Shown in pieces: positions 1 to 9,343 of a DNA stretch of 64,000 nucleotides (the first letter of the stretch is position 1; every line of letters begins with the position of its first letter). The stretch is from Marinomonas pontica (GTDB lineage: Bacteria > Pseudomonadota > Gammaproteobacteria > Pseudomonadales > Marinomonadaceae). Both the position numbers and the translations under genes were made by a program. The DNA lies in assembly GCF_026191375.1 (NCBI RefSeq), contig NZ_JAODTL010000053.1, forward strand, positions 62,001 to 126,000, in the 5' to 3' direction. Below the pieces are notes generated by a model. It ran no database searches, was not told the origin of the DNA, and was given only the letters and a program-made list of their open reading frames with translations.

Positions 1-1113
1 AGCGCGAGTCTCACCAATAGAAATGCGACGATTGATTTCTTTCAGTTCCGCAATCGTTAGGCCGGTTTCTTTTGTTACGGCACGAAGCTTGCGCTGGCTG
101 CGCATAAATTCGGCTTCGTTTTCTTCAAGCATGGCTGCGTAATCAGCACCAGAGGCGATTTGCTCTTTTAGCCAGTCGGCATTGGTTTCATTGCTTGGAA
201 AACGTTTTAAGAATTCCGTGCGTGGCATGCCTGATTTGCGTACACAGACTTGCATGATTAGGCGTTCTTGTTCACGCACTTTTTCCATGCGAGAGCGTAC
301 GCGCTCAATCAAGTCGTCAAACAGCTTAGGAACCAATTTGATTGGTGCAAAACTGATGCTTAGCTCTTCTTGTTTATTCTGTACGGCAGGATCCTGTCTA
401 TTGCTGTTTTCAAGCAAGACTTTCAGCTCTTCATAGATGCGCGAAATATCATTAAAGCGCAGAGCTGTTTCTTCTGGATCTGGGCCATTATCTGTTTCTT
501 CTTCAGTGGTTTCAGTGTCGTCATCATCGTCGTCACTGTCTACCGAATCTTCTTCAATAATAGGCTCTTCTGTGGCCGTTTCTTCGAAAACAGGCTCTTC
601 GCCATCGCCATCAATGAAACCGCTAAAAATGTCGCTAAGACGACCTTCCTCTTCTTGTACTTTTGCGTATGCGTCTAGCAATACATCCACAGCACCAGGG
701 AAATAGGAAATGGCCGCCATTACTTCGCGCGTACCTTCTTCGATGCGTTTTGCAATCGCAATCTCGCCAGCGCGAGTGAGTAGCTCAACCGTACCCATTT
801 CACGCATGTACATGCGGACAGGGTCAGTTGTTCGGGTGATATCACCTTCTACAGCCGCTAATGCTGCTGCTGCTTCTTCTGCAGCGGCCTCATCTGTGGC
901 ATCACCTTCTTCCATAAGAAGGTTATCTTTATCTGGTGCAACTTCAGAAACCGTGATGCCCATGTCGTTGATCATGGCAATGATTTCTTCTACTTGCTCC
1001 GGGTCTGAAAGGTCATCAGGGAGGTGGTCATTAACTTCAGAAAAAGTTAGGTAACCTTGTTCTTTACCCTTGGAGATCAGCTCTTTGAGACGTGACTGTT
1101 GAGTGTCTGGCAT
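1..1113 (-). CDS. rpoD: RNA polymerase primary sigma factor sigma-70, N-terminal part
   Basis: Primary (housekeeping) sigma factor. The gene starts with ATG at 1111-1113 on the minus strand and is cut by the window edge, so only the first 371 codons are visible, without a stop. The translation begins MPDTQQSRLKELISKGKEQG, typical of region 1.1. It contains the region 1.2 signature DPVRMYMREMGTVELLTRAG and a long acidic stretch (runs of D and E) in the non-conserved region. It is followed by the part leading into region 2, which lies outside the window. It sits 60 bp downstream of dnaG, as in the classic rpsU-dnaG-rpoD operon. Identification is secure. Confidence 0.97.
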   Translation of the reverse strand, partial: MPDTQQSRLKELISKGKEQGYLTFSEVNDHLPDDLSDPEQVEEIIAMINDMGITVSEVAPDKDNLLMEEGDATDEAAAEEAAAALAAVEGDITRTTDPVRMYMREMGTVELLTRAGEIAIAKRIEEGTREVMAAISYFPGAVDVLLDAYAKVQEEEGRLSDIFSGFIDGDGEEPVFEETATEEPIIEEDSVDSDDDDDDTETTEEETDNGPDPEETALRFNDISRIYEELKVLLENSNRQDPAVQNKQEELSISFAPIKLVPKLFDDLIERVRSRMEKVREQERLIMQVCVRKSGMPRTEFLKRFPSNETNADWLKEQIASGADYAAMLEENEAEFMRSQRKLRAVTKETGLTIAELKEINRRISIGETRA

Positions 1114-1173
1114 TCGACAACCTATCGTTAGAAATTCATTTGGGAGTTTAGCAAGCCGCGGATTATAACAAAA

Positions 1174-3228
1174 TCAATCACTTTTATCCACCGAATCCTT
1201 TCTTTTTTGAATGAAAAGTAGGCAGTATTTACCGTTTTTTTGTCTAATTAAGTCCATCAAATTCCGTAGTTCTTGCTTGCTGCTAGTATCCTTTATGGAT
1301 TCGTTCCCTCGACTTTTCAACCGTTCAATACTGCTATTTAAGCCTAAATTTTTCTCAAGTGCCGAAATCATGTCTAGCACTTCTTGCTGTGCATTGGATA
1401 TTTTTTGCTTTGTTGTGGCATCTTGGTGGTTTAAAAGTGCGTAAATGGCCGACATCGTGGTGGTATCTGTCGTTTCGCCAAGCAAGTGTCCCGTGTTTTT
1501 GGTTGGGTGTTTTGCAAAATATCTCCATATTTTGCAAAAAATCTGAAGCTCTTCATTGGCTTGATTAACCAGTGGGTCAGGCAAATCAATCTCTTTCGCA
1601 ATGTGCGGATGAAACAGCAGACACAATGTGGCCTGCTTAATCTTGCTCAGGCTGGGTGCGGCAGGCGGTAAAGCGGGTTCGTCATTGTAGAATTTACCTT
1701 TGCTAAAGGGTTTCTTTCCGAATGGTTTTTTGGGCGAGCCTTGATTTTGGGTGTGACTGGTTGGAGCTGCGTAGTCAAGGTACTGAGCATCGCCGTACGC
1801 GTCATGAGGCGGCTCGTAGTCATAATGACTTAGGTCTGGGATGTCGCCTTCAAAGTGCTGTGCTAAGGGGGTGTTGGCTTGTTGTGTTGGTTCTTGACCT
1901 TGTGTGGGGGCTTGGTGGCGTCGGGTCTTAAAAACGGTGTTTCCAAGGGTTTCACTGTCTATGCCTGATTGATCACTAAGTTGGCGAAGTAGGACTGAGC
2001 GAAAGGTCAGTTCTTTTGGGATTTGACTGATCATTTCCATGGCATTGCGAGCAAATTGAGCTTCACCTTCTTCATCGCCAAGAGTGACCTGATTGCGTGC
2101 GTGATCAAATAGCACATGTGACAAAGAAGAGGCATCTTCTAATCGATGGTTAAAGGCTTCTTTGCCTTCTTTTCGGACTAGTGAGTCTGGGTCTTCGCCT
2201 TCGGGTAAAAATAAAAAGCGTACTTGTTTTTCATCCTGCATAACAGGAAGGGCAGCTTCTAGCCCTCGAATGGCGGCAGAGCGACCGGCCTTGTCGCCAT
2301 CAAAGCAGAGCACAACTTTACTGACTAGTTTGAATAGTTTGCGTATGTGTTGGCTATTGACGGAAGTGCCTAGCGTGGCAACGGCATTGGTGATGCCATG
2401 CTGAGCCAAAACAATCACATCCATATAGCCTTCGACGACAATGATTTGGTCGAGTATTGGGGTATTTTGTTTGGCTTCAAATAAGCCATAGAGCTCTTGG
2501 CTTTTTTGGAAAACTGGTGTCTCAGGGGAGTTTAGGTATTTGGGCTTTTCGTCTCCAAAGGCGCGCCCGCCAAAGGCTATGACTCGACCTCGGGAATCGC
2601 GAATGGGGAAGATAATGCGATCACGAAAGCGGTCGTAATAGTGTCCGGGTTGGTCTTTTTTCTCGATTAACATCCCGCCAAGTAAAAGTTGCTCTTGGCT
2701 TTCTGCACGAGTACCTACTTTTTTAAGTAGGTTGTCCCAGCCAGATGGGGCGTAGCCTAAGCCGAATACTTTCGCTATTTGCCCAGACAGTCCACGATCT
2801 TTGGACAAATAGTCGGTGGCTTTTTTCTTGTCTGGATGCTGGGTTAACTGTTGTTGATAAAATTGTGAGCTTTCTGATAAACGCTTTAATAACTCGGCAT
2901 TTTGTTCGTACCTATCGGGTGCACCTTGTTCGCGAGGCACTTCCATACCGGCGTCTTTGGCGAGCACTTCTATGGCATCAACAAAATCGAGGTGATCGTG
3001 TTCCATGACAAATGAAATGGCGTTACCGCCAGCGCCACAGCCAAAGCAATAATAGAATTGCTTGTTTGGATTTAGGCTAAAGGAAGGGCTTTTTTCATTA
3101 TGGAAAGGACAGAGGGCGCTGTAATTTTGCCCCGTTTTTTTCAAGCTAATACGAGACGCAACCACATCGGTTAAGTCGGTACGAGCCAAAAGCTCGTCTA
3201 TAAACTGATCAGGAATGCGTCCCGCCAT
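1174..3228 (-). CDS. dnaG: DNA primase
   Basis: Makes RNA primers for lagging-strand synthesis at the replication fork. The 684-residue protein opens with a CHC2 zinc finger (CPFH near residue 40, CFGCGAGG near 61). The RNA polymerase/TOPRIM core follows, with IIVVEGYMDVIVLAQHG near residue 262 and the acidic CFDGDKAGR motif. After a Q/P/G-rich linker at about 435-520 comes the DnaB-binding C-terminal domain. It is somewhat longer than the E. coli enzyme (581 aa), mostly because of the linker. It starts 4 bp after the yqeY stop and leads into rpoD, so yqeY-dnaG-rpoD is probably cotranscribed. Confidence 0.97.
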   Translation of the reverse strand: MAGRIPDQFIDELLARTDLTDVVASRISLKKTGQNYSALCPFHNEKSPSFSLNPNKQFYYCFGCGAGGNAISFVMEHDHLDFVDAIEVLAKDAGMEVPREQGAPDRYEQNAELLKRLSESSQFYQQQLTQHPDKKKATDYLSKDRGLSGQIAKVFGLGYAPSGWDNLLKKVGTRAESQEQLLLGGMLIEKKDQPGHYYDRFRDRIIFPIRDSRGRVIAFGGRAFGDEKPKYLNSPETPVFQKSQELYGLFEAKQNTPILDQIIVVEGYMDVIVLAQHGITNAVATLGTSVNSQHIRKLFKLVSKVVLCFDGDKAGRSAAIRGLEAALPVMQDEKQVRFLFLPEGEDPDSLVRKEGKEAFNHRLEDASSLSHVLFDHARNQVTLGDEEGEAQFARNAMEMISQIPKELTFRSVLLRQLSDQSGIDSETLGNTVFKTRRHQAPTQGQEPTQQANTPLAQHFEGDIPDLSHYDYEPPHDAYGDAQYLDYAAPTSHTQNQGSPKKPFGKKPFSKGKFYNDEPALPPAAPSLSKIKQATLCLLFHPHIAKEIDLPDPLVNQANEELQIFCKIWRYFAKHPTKNTGHLLGETTDTTTMSAIYALLNHQDATTKQKISNAQQEVLDMISALEKNLGLNSSIERLKSRGNESIKDTSSKQELRNLMDLIRQKNGKYCLLFIQKRKDSVDKSD

Positions 3229-3232
3229 GGTA

Positions 3233-3679
3233 TTAGCCTAGTTGCGCTTTAACTTGTTTGCTGATTTGCGCCATGTCGGCACGGCCTTGTACCTGAGGTT
3301 TAACTATGGCCATTACCGCACCCATTTGCTGCATTGACGTGGCGCCAGTTTCTGCGATTGCGGCTTTTACAATCTCACCGACTTCGTCGTCCGTCAATGG
3401 GGTTGGTAAGAACTCGCTAATGATTGCCATTTCTTCTTGTTCGATTACGGCTAGATCTTCACGGCCGCCATCAATAAATTGCTGATTTGAGTCTTTACGC
3501 TGCTTGTTCATTTTGTCTAAAACAGCCAATACACGAGCATCGTCTAGCTCGATGCGCTCATCAACTTCGATTTTTTTGCACTCAGACAAAATGGTGCGGA
3601 TAACCGTAACACGCTGTTTCTCTTTCGCGCGCATGGCGGTTTTAAGTGTGTCTGAAATGTGCTTTTTTAAATCTGACAT
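3233..3679 (-). CDS. yqeY: GatB/YqeY domain protein
   Basis: Small YqeY-family protein, related to the tail domain of GatB of the tRNA amidotransferase. Its exact role is not settled. I chose the ATG at 3677-3679 (MSDLKKHISDTLKTAMRAKE) because AGAGGA lies about 6 bases upstream. The frame also extends 12 codons further up, but that extension resembles nothing in the family. The product is 148 residues, the usual size, with the typical end GRADMAQISKQVKAQL. It lies between rpsU and dnaG, a common order in Pseudomonas-like genomes, and a terminator hairpin separates it from rpsU. Confidence 0.93.
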   Translation of the reverse strand: MSDLKKHISDTLKTAMRAKEKQRVTVIRTILSECKKIEVDERIELDDARVLAVLDKMNKQRKDSNQQFIDGGREDLAVIEQEEMAIISEFLPTPLTDDEVGEIVKAAIAETGATSMQQMGAVMAIVKPQVQGRADMAQISKQVKAQLG

Positions 3680-3714
3680 AGGATCCTCTTTACTTTCTGG
3701 TAGGCAAATAAGCA

Positions 3715-3750
3715 AAAAAAACGGCTAGTTGAATAACTAGCCGTTTTTTA
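3715..3750. terminator. Bidirectional-type hairpin between rpsU and yqeY
   Basis: Perfect 10-bp inverted repeat ACGGCTAGTT / AACTAGCCGT (3721-3730 and 3735-3744) with a 4-base loop, flanked by an A run on the left and a T run on the right. In the minus direction it lies after rpsU and before yqeY-dnaG-rpoD. It could therefore lower primase and sigma output relative to S21, as the rpsU-dnaG terminator of E. coli does. Confidence 0.85.
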
Positions 3751-3819
3751 TATGACTAAACGTTAGTAACGTCTAGGCAAAACATTTGTTTTGATCAAAT
3801 CGCCAAACGGCAGATTGGC

Positions 3820-4035
3820 CTAATACAAACGTTGGAATTTCTTTTGCTCACGAGAAACTTTTTTCGCGTGACGTTTAACTGCAGCAGCGGCAGCACGTTT
3901 GCGAAGAGTTGTTGGTTTTTCGTAGCATTCACGACGACGAACTTCAGCCAAAACGCCTGCTTTTTCACAAGAGCGTTTGAAGCGACGTAGAGCGATGTCA
4001 AATGGTTCGTTATCTTTTACTTTTACAGCTGGCAT
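3820..4035 (-). CDS. rpsU: 30S ribosomal protein S21
   Basis: Small-subunit ribosomal protein needed for initiation on natural mRNAs. The 71-residue product starts [20 protein letters not shown], is very rich in Arg and Lys, and ends [14 protein letters not shown], matching the family over its full length. It is the first gene of the macromolecular-synthesis group. A good sigma-70 promoter lies about 320 bp upstream on the same strand, and a strong hairpin follows the gene. Confidence 0.98.
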
Positions 4036-4356
4036 GTTATTACCTTCAATAATTTTTTTAAAGTTTAAGTATTCACAAAAACGGCGTGAATCATACCCGT
4101 ATTTAATGGGCTTTCAAAGCGCGCTTTTGTTGAACAGAGTGTGATCTTGTATAGATCGGATTTTTCTAGGCTAATAAAGCCTAACCCTGAACAGACTGTG
4201 ATCGCGTCTGTAACTGTATTCATTCTTTAAGAGGGTGTTTGGATCGCCATATCATTTACATAAGTAGCACTAAATATAAGAAGTGCTTGCATTAGATGCT
4301 ATGTGCCAAACGAAAAAAATCACCTGCCTTTTAATTTAAACATTTAAAACGTGCGC

Positions 4357-4385
4357 ATTATAATGGCTTTGAGCTTCGTTGTCTA
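4357..4385 (-). promoter_or_regulatory. Sigma-70 promoter for rpsU
   Basis: On the minus strand: -35 TAGACA (one mismatch from TTGACA), a 17-base spacer, and a perfect -10 TATAAT (4357-4362). Transcription would start near 4350, giving rpsU a leader of about 315 nt. A hairpin-forming repeat (TAGGCT / AGCCTA, 4169-4185) lies in that leader. The rest of the rpsU-tsaD gap (4036-4486) shows no gene. A weak TACAAT box at 4451-4456 on the plus strand could serve tsaD. Confidence 0.7.
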
Positions 4386-4486
4386 ATTTCTTTCACCCGT
4401 CTTGCGTTAGGAAATGCTTTTTCACTCTGCAATGGTGAGAGGAGATAGGGTACAATGCGCTTAAATTATTGATTGAGATTATTCAA

Positions 4487-5524
4487 GTGAAAGTATTGGG
4501 ATTAGAAACTTCTTGCGATGAGACAGGGATCGCTATTTACGATACGGATAATGGTCTTTTGGCTCACAAGATTTACTCTCAAATTGCGCAGCATGCCGAA
4601 TACGGTGGTGTAGTGCCAGAGCTTGCTTCCCGTGATCATGTGCGTAAGACACTGCCGCTGATTGATGAAGTACTTCAGGAAGCGGGGATGAAAAAGTCTG
4701 AATTAGATGCGATAGCCTACACCAGTGGCCCAGGTTTGGTTGGTGCTTTGATGGCTGGCGCTACGATCGGTCGTTCTTTAGCCTATGCGTTAGGCATTCC
4801 CGCGCTGGGTGTGCATCACATGGAAGGGCATCTTTTAGCGCCAATGTTAGAAGAATCCCAACCTGCTATGCCTTTTATCGCTTTGCTGGTGTCTGGTGGC
4901 CATACTCAGTTGGTTAGAGTCGATGGGATCGGCGAATATCGCTTGTTAGGTCAATCACTTGATGATGCCGCAGGTGAAGCGTTTGACAAAGCAGCCAAAA
5001 TGATTGGACTGCCGTACCCTGGTGGACCGCAAATTGCGGTGCTTGCCAAACAAGGTAATCCTAAATCAGGGCTTAAATTCCCTCGTCCTATGACAGATCG
5101 TCCGGGCTTGGACTTTAGTTTCAGTGGTTTGAAAACCGCCTTTTTAACAGCGGTTCACGATGCATTGGACAACGATGCATGTGATGAGCAATTTAAAGCG
5201 GACGCCGCATTAGCGTTTGAAATGGCCGTGGTGGATACCTTGGTCATTAAGTGTCGTCGTGCGCTTGAGGCGGAAGGTCTGAAGCAGTTAATTATTGCCG
5301 GCGGCGTGAGTGCGAATCAGCGTTTGCGTGAGCAGCTTGAAAGCCAGCTTAAAAAAATCAAAGCCAGTGTCTTCTACGCGCGACCAGAATTTTGTACTGA
5401 TAACGGCGCCATGATTGCCTACGCAGGCGCACAGCGTTTGCTGAATGGTCAATCATCTGAGTTGAGCTTGTCGATTCGTGCCCGTTGGCCACTGTCTGAA
5501 CTGCCACCTTTGAAGGGAGCTTAA
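4487..5524 (+). CDS. tsaD: tRNA N6-adenosine threonylcarbamoyltransferase
   Basis: Catalytic subunit for the last step of t6A37 formation in ANN-decoding tRNAs, acting with TsaB and TsaE. I chose the GTG at 4487, which gives [20 protein letters not shown] and matches the family N-terminus. An in-frame TTG at 4469 would add six unmatched residues. The product is 345 aa (E. coli 337). The ASKHA-fold motifs are visible: SCDETG at the start, the metal-binding HHMEGH near residue 110, GGHTQLV, and FSFSGLKTA. It is divergent from rpsU and followed 2 bp later by folB. Confidence 0.96.
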   Translation: MKVLGLETSCDETGIAIYDTDNGLLAHKIYSQIAQHAEYGGVVPELASRDHVRKTLPLIDEVLQEAGMKKSELDAIAYTSGPGLVGALMAGATIGRSLAYALGIPALGVHHMEGHLLAPMLEESQPAMPFIALLVSGGHTQLVRVDGIGEYRLLGQSLDDAAGEAFDKAAKMIGLPYPGGPQIAVLAKQGNPKSGLKFPRPMTDRPGLDFSFSGLKTAFLTAVHDALDNDACDEQFKADAALAFEMAVVDTLVIKCRRALEAEGLKQLIIAGGVSANQRLREQLESQLKKIKASVFYARPEFCTDNGAMIAYAGAQRLLNGQSSELSLSIRARWPLSELPPLKGA

Positions 5525-5526
5525 TA

Positions 5527-5891
5527 ATGAATGATGTGGTGTTTATCGAGGGCTTAAAGGCTCAGGCCGTTATTGGTGTTTATGACTGGGAAAAAAGATA
5601 CAGCAAGATTTGGTCTTTGATTTGGAAATGGAACATGACAACCGTGTGCCTGCAGAAACAGACGACCTTGCGAAAACATTAGATTACGAGGCCATTTCGA
5701 ATTACATCCTAGCGTTTTGTGCCGAGCGTCAGTTTGAGTTGATTGAGACATTGGCAGAGCATTTAGTGGGCGAGTTAATTGGGAAATTCAAGTTGAATGC
5801 GGTGACATTAACATTGCGTAAGCCTGGCGCGGTAGCCTCTGCTCAGGCTGTCGGTGTGAAAATACATAGAAAATCAGCGGTCACGTATTAG
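5527..5891 (+). CDS. folB: Dihydroneopterin aldolase (frameshifted)
   Basis: Folate-pathway enzyme converting dihydroneopterin to 6-hydroxymethyldihydropterin. The ATG at 5527 gives MNDVVFIEGLKAQAVIGVYD, a typical FolB start. The frame then breaks in an A run at 5591-5596. The rest (DLEMEHDNRVPAETDD, then AISNYI and VTLTLRKPGAV) continues in the frame one base back, as if one A were missing. The rejoined protein is about 121 residues, the normal size. The rest of the gene is intact, so the break may be a sequencing error. It ends directly against the convergent cca stop. The folK and plsY genes often found beside it are absent. Confidence 0.88.
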
Positions 5892-7007
5892 TTAGGCGTG
5901 ACGCGACTGTATTAACGGTGACGCTTCTTGAGCCAATTGAGCCAACGCGTCAGCTCTGGATGCTTTAAGGCCTAAGCCGAGTTCCGCGCCACTCAAACCT
6001 TGCTTTATCAGCGCGGTTGCCGTTACGGTCGCTGCGGTGGCACGTAACGCTTGCCAGTCTTTTATATCGGTATGTGTTAAGTGGCATAAAACCTCAATCA
6101 GTAGTGTAAATGGTTGAGGTTTTTTTATGGCGTTCACTGACGTTAACCAGTTTTCCCACTCGGCTGCGGCCATTGGAATGCGTTGATTTTCTAGAAATCC
6201 GCGAGTTTGTTCGGCCAGAATTTTAAACTGATTAGAGCAACGAATACGTTGATGTAATTGCGTTAGCGCTTCCAGTGGCGTGTGTTGGCTCAGAATGGCC
6301 CAGCGTTGTGCTGGCGTGAATTCTGAGTGCTGCAAAGTATCGGCAAGTGCTTGGCTGTCTTTCCAAACAAGTTCAGGGAATAATTTGTCCAATGCATTGG
6401 CTGCGCTTAATACAGAGAAAAAGGCATGAGAATGCTGCGTGTTCAATGCTTTTTCCAATTCTTTCCAAATGCGTTCGGCGCTCAGTGTTGCAAGCTCTCC
6501 CGATTCACTAATGGTCTGCATGAGAGCGAGTGTTTCAGGAGCAATAGTAAAGCCGAAACCTTGAAAACGAGCGGCAAAACGAGCCACTCGTAACACTCTT
6601 AATGGGTCTTCTATAAAGGCGTCCGAGACGTGTCGAAACACTCTGTTGATCAGGTCTTGCTGGCCATGGTAAGGGTCGATTAGGTTGCCATGTTGGTCTT
6701 GCGCAATGGCGTTAATGGTCAGGTCTCGGCGTTCTAAGTCTTCTTCTAGACTGATATCGGGTGAAAAGTCACAAATGAAGCCTGTGTAGCCTTCGCCTTG
6801 TTTTTCTTTGCGGGCAAGCGCGTATTCTTCTTTGCTTTTTGGGTGTAAAAAAACAGGGAATTGTTTGCCAACTTGCTGAAAGCCTTGTTGCTCAAGCTGT
6901 TCTGGTGTGGCGCCCGTGACGACCCAATCTCTGTCGACAACGGGCAGTGACAGTAAAGAATCTCGTACTGCGCCGCCAACAAGATACACTTGATAAGGGG
7001 TTGTCAT
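5892..7007 (-). CDS. cca: CCA-adding tRNA nucleotidyltransferase
   Basis: Adds or repairs the 3' CCA end of tRNAs without a template. Class II nucleotidyltransferase features are present: [10 protein letters not shown] at the N-terminus, the catalytic DRDWVVTG acid pair near residue 25, [10 protein letters not shown], and the nucleotide-selecting region [14 protein letters not shown]. At 371 residues it is shorter than E. coli Cca (412 aa) and seems to lack the C-terminal HD phosphohydrolase domain. It lies 6 bp after glpE and ends the minus-strand operon. Confidence 0.93.
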   Translation of the reverse strand: MTTPYQVYLVGGAVRDSLLSLPVVDRDWVVTGATPEQLEQQGFQQVGKQFPVFLHPKSKEEYALARKEKQGEGYTGFICDFSPDISLEEDLERRDLTINAIAQDQHGNLIDPYHGQQDLINRVFRHVSDAFIEDPLRVLRVARFAARFQGFGFTIAPETLALMQTISESGELATLSAERIWKELEKALNTQHSHAFFSVLSAANALDKLFPELVWKDSQALADTLQHSEFTPAQRWAILSQHTPLEALTQLHQRIRCSNQFKILAEQTRGFLENQRIPMAAAEWENWLTSVNAIKKPQPFTLLIEVLCHLTHTDIKDWQALRATAATVTATALIKQGLSGAELGLGLKASRADALAQLAQEASPLIQSRHA

Positions 7008-7013
7008 GCTTGG

Positions 7014-7334
7014 TTAATTTCCTGTTTCACACTGCTCAGGAAACATGGCGCTCCACTGACTGAAGCCGCCATTAAGTGAGTACACTTCTTTGAAACCTTG
7101 TGAGGCTAGGTATTCAGCCGCGCCTTTGCTGCTATTGCCGTGATAACAGCACACAATCACTGGCTGTTGTTTGTCTGTTTTCTCAATGAAGTCTTGGACG
7201 TTGTCATTGGTGAGGTTGAGCGCTTTGCTCATGTGGCTGGTTTGAAAGCTAACCAAATCGCGAATATCTACAATTGCGGCGTTGTTTTCTATGATGGGGA
7301 GGGCGTCTGAAATATCGATACAAGTGTAAGTCAT
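7014..7334 (-). CDS. glpE: Thiosulfate sulfurtransferase, single-domain rhodanese
   Basis: GlpE-type rhodanese of 106 residues that transfers sulfane sulfur from thiosulfate to cyanide or a dithiol. It has one rhodanese domain with the active-site loop VIVCCYHGNSSKGAA (Cys near residue 62) and the closing GGFSQW motif. The start overlaps the apaH stop by 4 bases, indicating translational coupling. A glpE-apaH neighbourhood is common in Pseudomonas-like genomes. Confidence 0.9.
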   Translation of the reverse strand: MTYTCIDISDALPIIENNAAIVDIRDLVSFQTSHMSKALNLTNDNVQDFIEKTDKQQPVIVCCYHGNSSKGAAEYLASQGFKEVYSLNGGFSQWSAMFPEQCETGN

Positions 7335-8159
7335 GATTTCTTCCGGTTAATTGTGCAAGGTGTACTAAAGCGTTGTCTGTCTTCAAGGCGCAATGCGGTT
7401 AGGCTACCACCCCAAACACAGCCGGTATCCAATGCGTGGATACGATCTTGTTGGGTTTTGCCTTCCAGTGCAGCCCAGTGTCCAAAAACAATGTGACAGT
7501 CTTCAGGGAGCTTGGTCGGGTAGTTAAACCAGGGCGCATAGCCTTTTGAAGCAGTATTGATGCCTTCTTTAGATTTCAAATCGAGCTTGCTGTTTTTATC
7601 GCAAAAGCGCATCCGTGTTAAAGTAATTGGTGATGGCGCGAAGGCGGTCCAACCCTGTGAGTGTGTTGTCCCATTGATTTGGCGTATTACCATACATGGT
7701 GGCAAAAAATTCATCAACAGTGTCGGACTTGAGCTTCGTTTCTACTTCTTTTGCAAAGGTCAATGTATCTTCTAGGCTCCAGCACGGCGGAATGCCGGCG
7801 TGCGTCATGACAGTATTCAGTGTTTTATCGTAATGGCACAAAGGTTGTTGGCGTAGCCAATCCATTAATTCATCTCGATCTCTGGCTGAGAGAATTTCTG
7901 TTAGCGTATCGCCGCGCTTTAGTGTGCCAAATCCATGAGATACCGCCAGCAAGTGTAAGTCGTGATTGCCCAATATGACGGTCGCATTGTCCCCTAATGA
8001 CTTAATAAAGCGCAGTGTTTCAAGCGATTCGTGGCCACGGTTTATTAAGTCACCCGCAAACCACAATTTGTCTTGTTCTGGACGATATTGGATTTGTTCT
8101 AGCAATTGTACAAGAGGGGTTAGGCAGCCTTGTAAGTCGCCAATAACGTAGGTCGACAT
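7331..8159 (-). CDS. apaH: Symmetrical Ap4A hydrolase (frameshifted)
   Basis: Diadenosine tetraphosphatase of the metallophosphoesterase family, cleaving Ap4A to two ADP. The N-terminal part has the metal-site motifs GDLQGC, GDLINRG, GNHDLHLLAV and THAGIPP. The frame breaks after RAITNYF: the expected TRMRFCDKN continues in another frame, consistent with one extra base near 7618-7619. The C-terminal part has GHWAALEGK and LDTGCVWGG. Without the extra base the protein is about 275 aa, the usual length. This is the only one of the window's eight frameshifts that looks like an insertion. Confidence 0.88.
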
Positions 8160-8167
8160 AGAAAACC

Positions 8168-8542
8168 TCAGTGAATCTGGTTGGGAACGGACAGAGTGAA
8201 GGGGCGAATAGGCGCTTGAAACTCGGTGCCATCATCAGCAATAAATTGGTAGCTTCCCTGCATGCTCCCGACAACGGTATCCATTACGGTGCCGCTGGTG
8301 TAATGGAACGATTCTCCGGGTTCCAAATGAGGGTATTCGCCAATGACGCCGCTGCCTTTTACTTCTTGGATTTGCTCATCGCCATTGGTGATTATCCAGT
8401 GGCGAGTTTGAAGTTTGGCCGGTTCGGTTCCACAGTTAGTGATGGAGATATGGTAAGCAAACACATAGCGGGATTCCGCTGGTGTGGATTGATTTGCCAA
8501 ATACTCGGTACGAACGGAAACCACGACATCATACTTTTCCAT
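8168..8542 (-). CDS. apaG: ApaG domain protein (CorD family)
   Basis: Immunoglobulin-like ApaG/DUF525 protein of 124 residues. Its biochemical role is unclear; it has been linked to Co/Mg tolerance and nucleotide binding. The core signature ITNCGTEPAKLQTRHWIITN is visible, followed by VKGSGVIGEYPHLEPGESF and the MQGSYQF strand. It abuts the rsmA stop exactly and precedes apaH by 8 bp, the conserved rsmA-apaG-apaH order. Confidence 0.95.
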   Translation of the reverse strand: MEKYDVVVSVRTEYLANQSTPAESRYVFAYHISITNCGTEPAKLQTRHWIITNGDEQIQEVKGSGVIGEYPHLEPGESFHYTSGTVMDTVVGSMQGSYQFIADDGTEFQAPIRPFTLSVPNQIH

Positions 8543-9343
8543 TCATCCTTCCTTGTTGATGACGTAATTGGTAATTCGCACAAAATCTTCAACATCCAGA
8601 CGTTCTGGGCGAAGTGTTGGGTCAATGTCTAATGCCGCGAAGTCGTCGTTGTCCAACACGCCTTTGTAATTGTTGCGTAGCGTTTTTCGGCGCTGCTGGA
8701 AGCCAATACGAACCATGTCTTCCAGTTTTTTAATGTCATTTACTGGGTATGGAATCGATTGGTATGGTGTCATTCTTACAATGGCCGAATCCACTTTGGG
8801 GGCTGGGTCGAACGACTCTGGACCAACAATAAAGAGCGATTCAACCGCACAGTAATATTGTGCCATCACGCTTAATCGGCCGTACAAACTGTCTCCAGGG
8901 CGTGCTGCTAAACGATCAACCACTTCTTTTTGTAGCATGAAGTGCATGTCTTCAATCGCATCGGCTTGGCTGAGCAGATGAAAGATAAGCGGTGTCGAGA
9001 TGTTATATGGCAAATTACCAACAACACGAATGGCTTGTTCTTCTGTGCGCAGCGAAGTGAAGTCGAACTTCATGGCGTCGGCTTCATGCACAGTAAGGTC
9101 AGGGAACCGGAACAAATTCACTTTTAGAATAGGAATTAGGTCACGGTCAAGCTCAACCACGTCCATGCGCTCAGTGACACTGATGATGCCTTCGGTTAAA
9201 GCGCCTTTACCAGGCCCAATCTCTACAATGCGTTGCCCTTTTTTAGGGCCAATACACGCCACGATACGACGAATAACGCCGTGGTCATGAAGGAAGTTTT
9301 GGCCGAATCTTTTTCTGGCTTTATGGGGTTGTGGTTTGCTCAT
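8543..9343 (-). CDS. rsmA: 16S rRNA dimethyladenosine transferase
   Basis: Dimethylates the two adjacent adenosines in the 3'-terminal hairpin of 16S rRNA (KsgA). The 266-residue protein has the SAM-binding [16 protein letters not shown] motif near residue 38 and the catalytic NLPYNIST motif near 110, after a basic start ([14 protein letters not shown]). Its ATG overlaps the pdxA stop by 4 bases, so the two are translationally coupled. Confidence 0.97.
   Translation of the reverse strand: MSKPQPHKARKRFGQNFLHDHGVIRRIVACIGPKKGQRIVEIGPGKGALTEGIISVTERMDVVELDRDLIPILKVNLFRFPDLTVHEADAMKFDFTSLRTEEQAIRVVGNLPYNISTPLIFHLLSQADAIEDMHFMLQKEVVDRLAARPGDSLYGRLSVMAQYYCAVESLFIVGPESFDPAPKVDSAIVRMTPYQSIPYPVNDIKKLEDMVRIGFQQRRKTLRNNYKGVLDNDDFAALDIDPTLRPERLDVEDFVRITNYVINKEG

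Noticed and set aside
182-1054. Several open frames on the plus strand over 182-1054
   Set aside because: They lie antisense to rpoD, whose minus-strand translation is clearly the real product; it only lacks a stop because the window cuts it.
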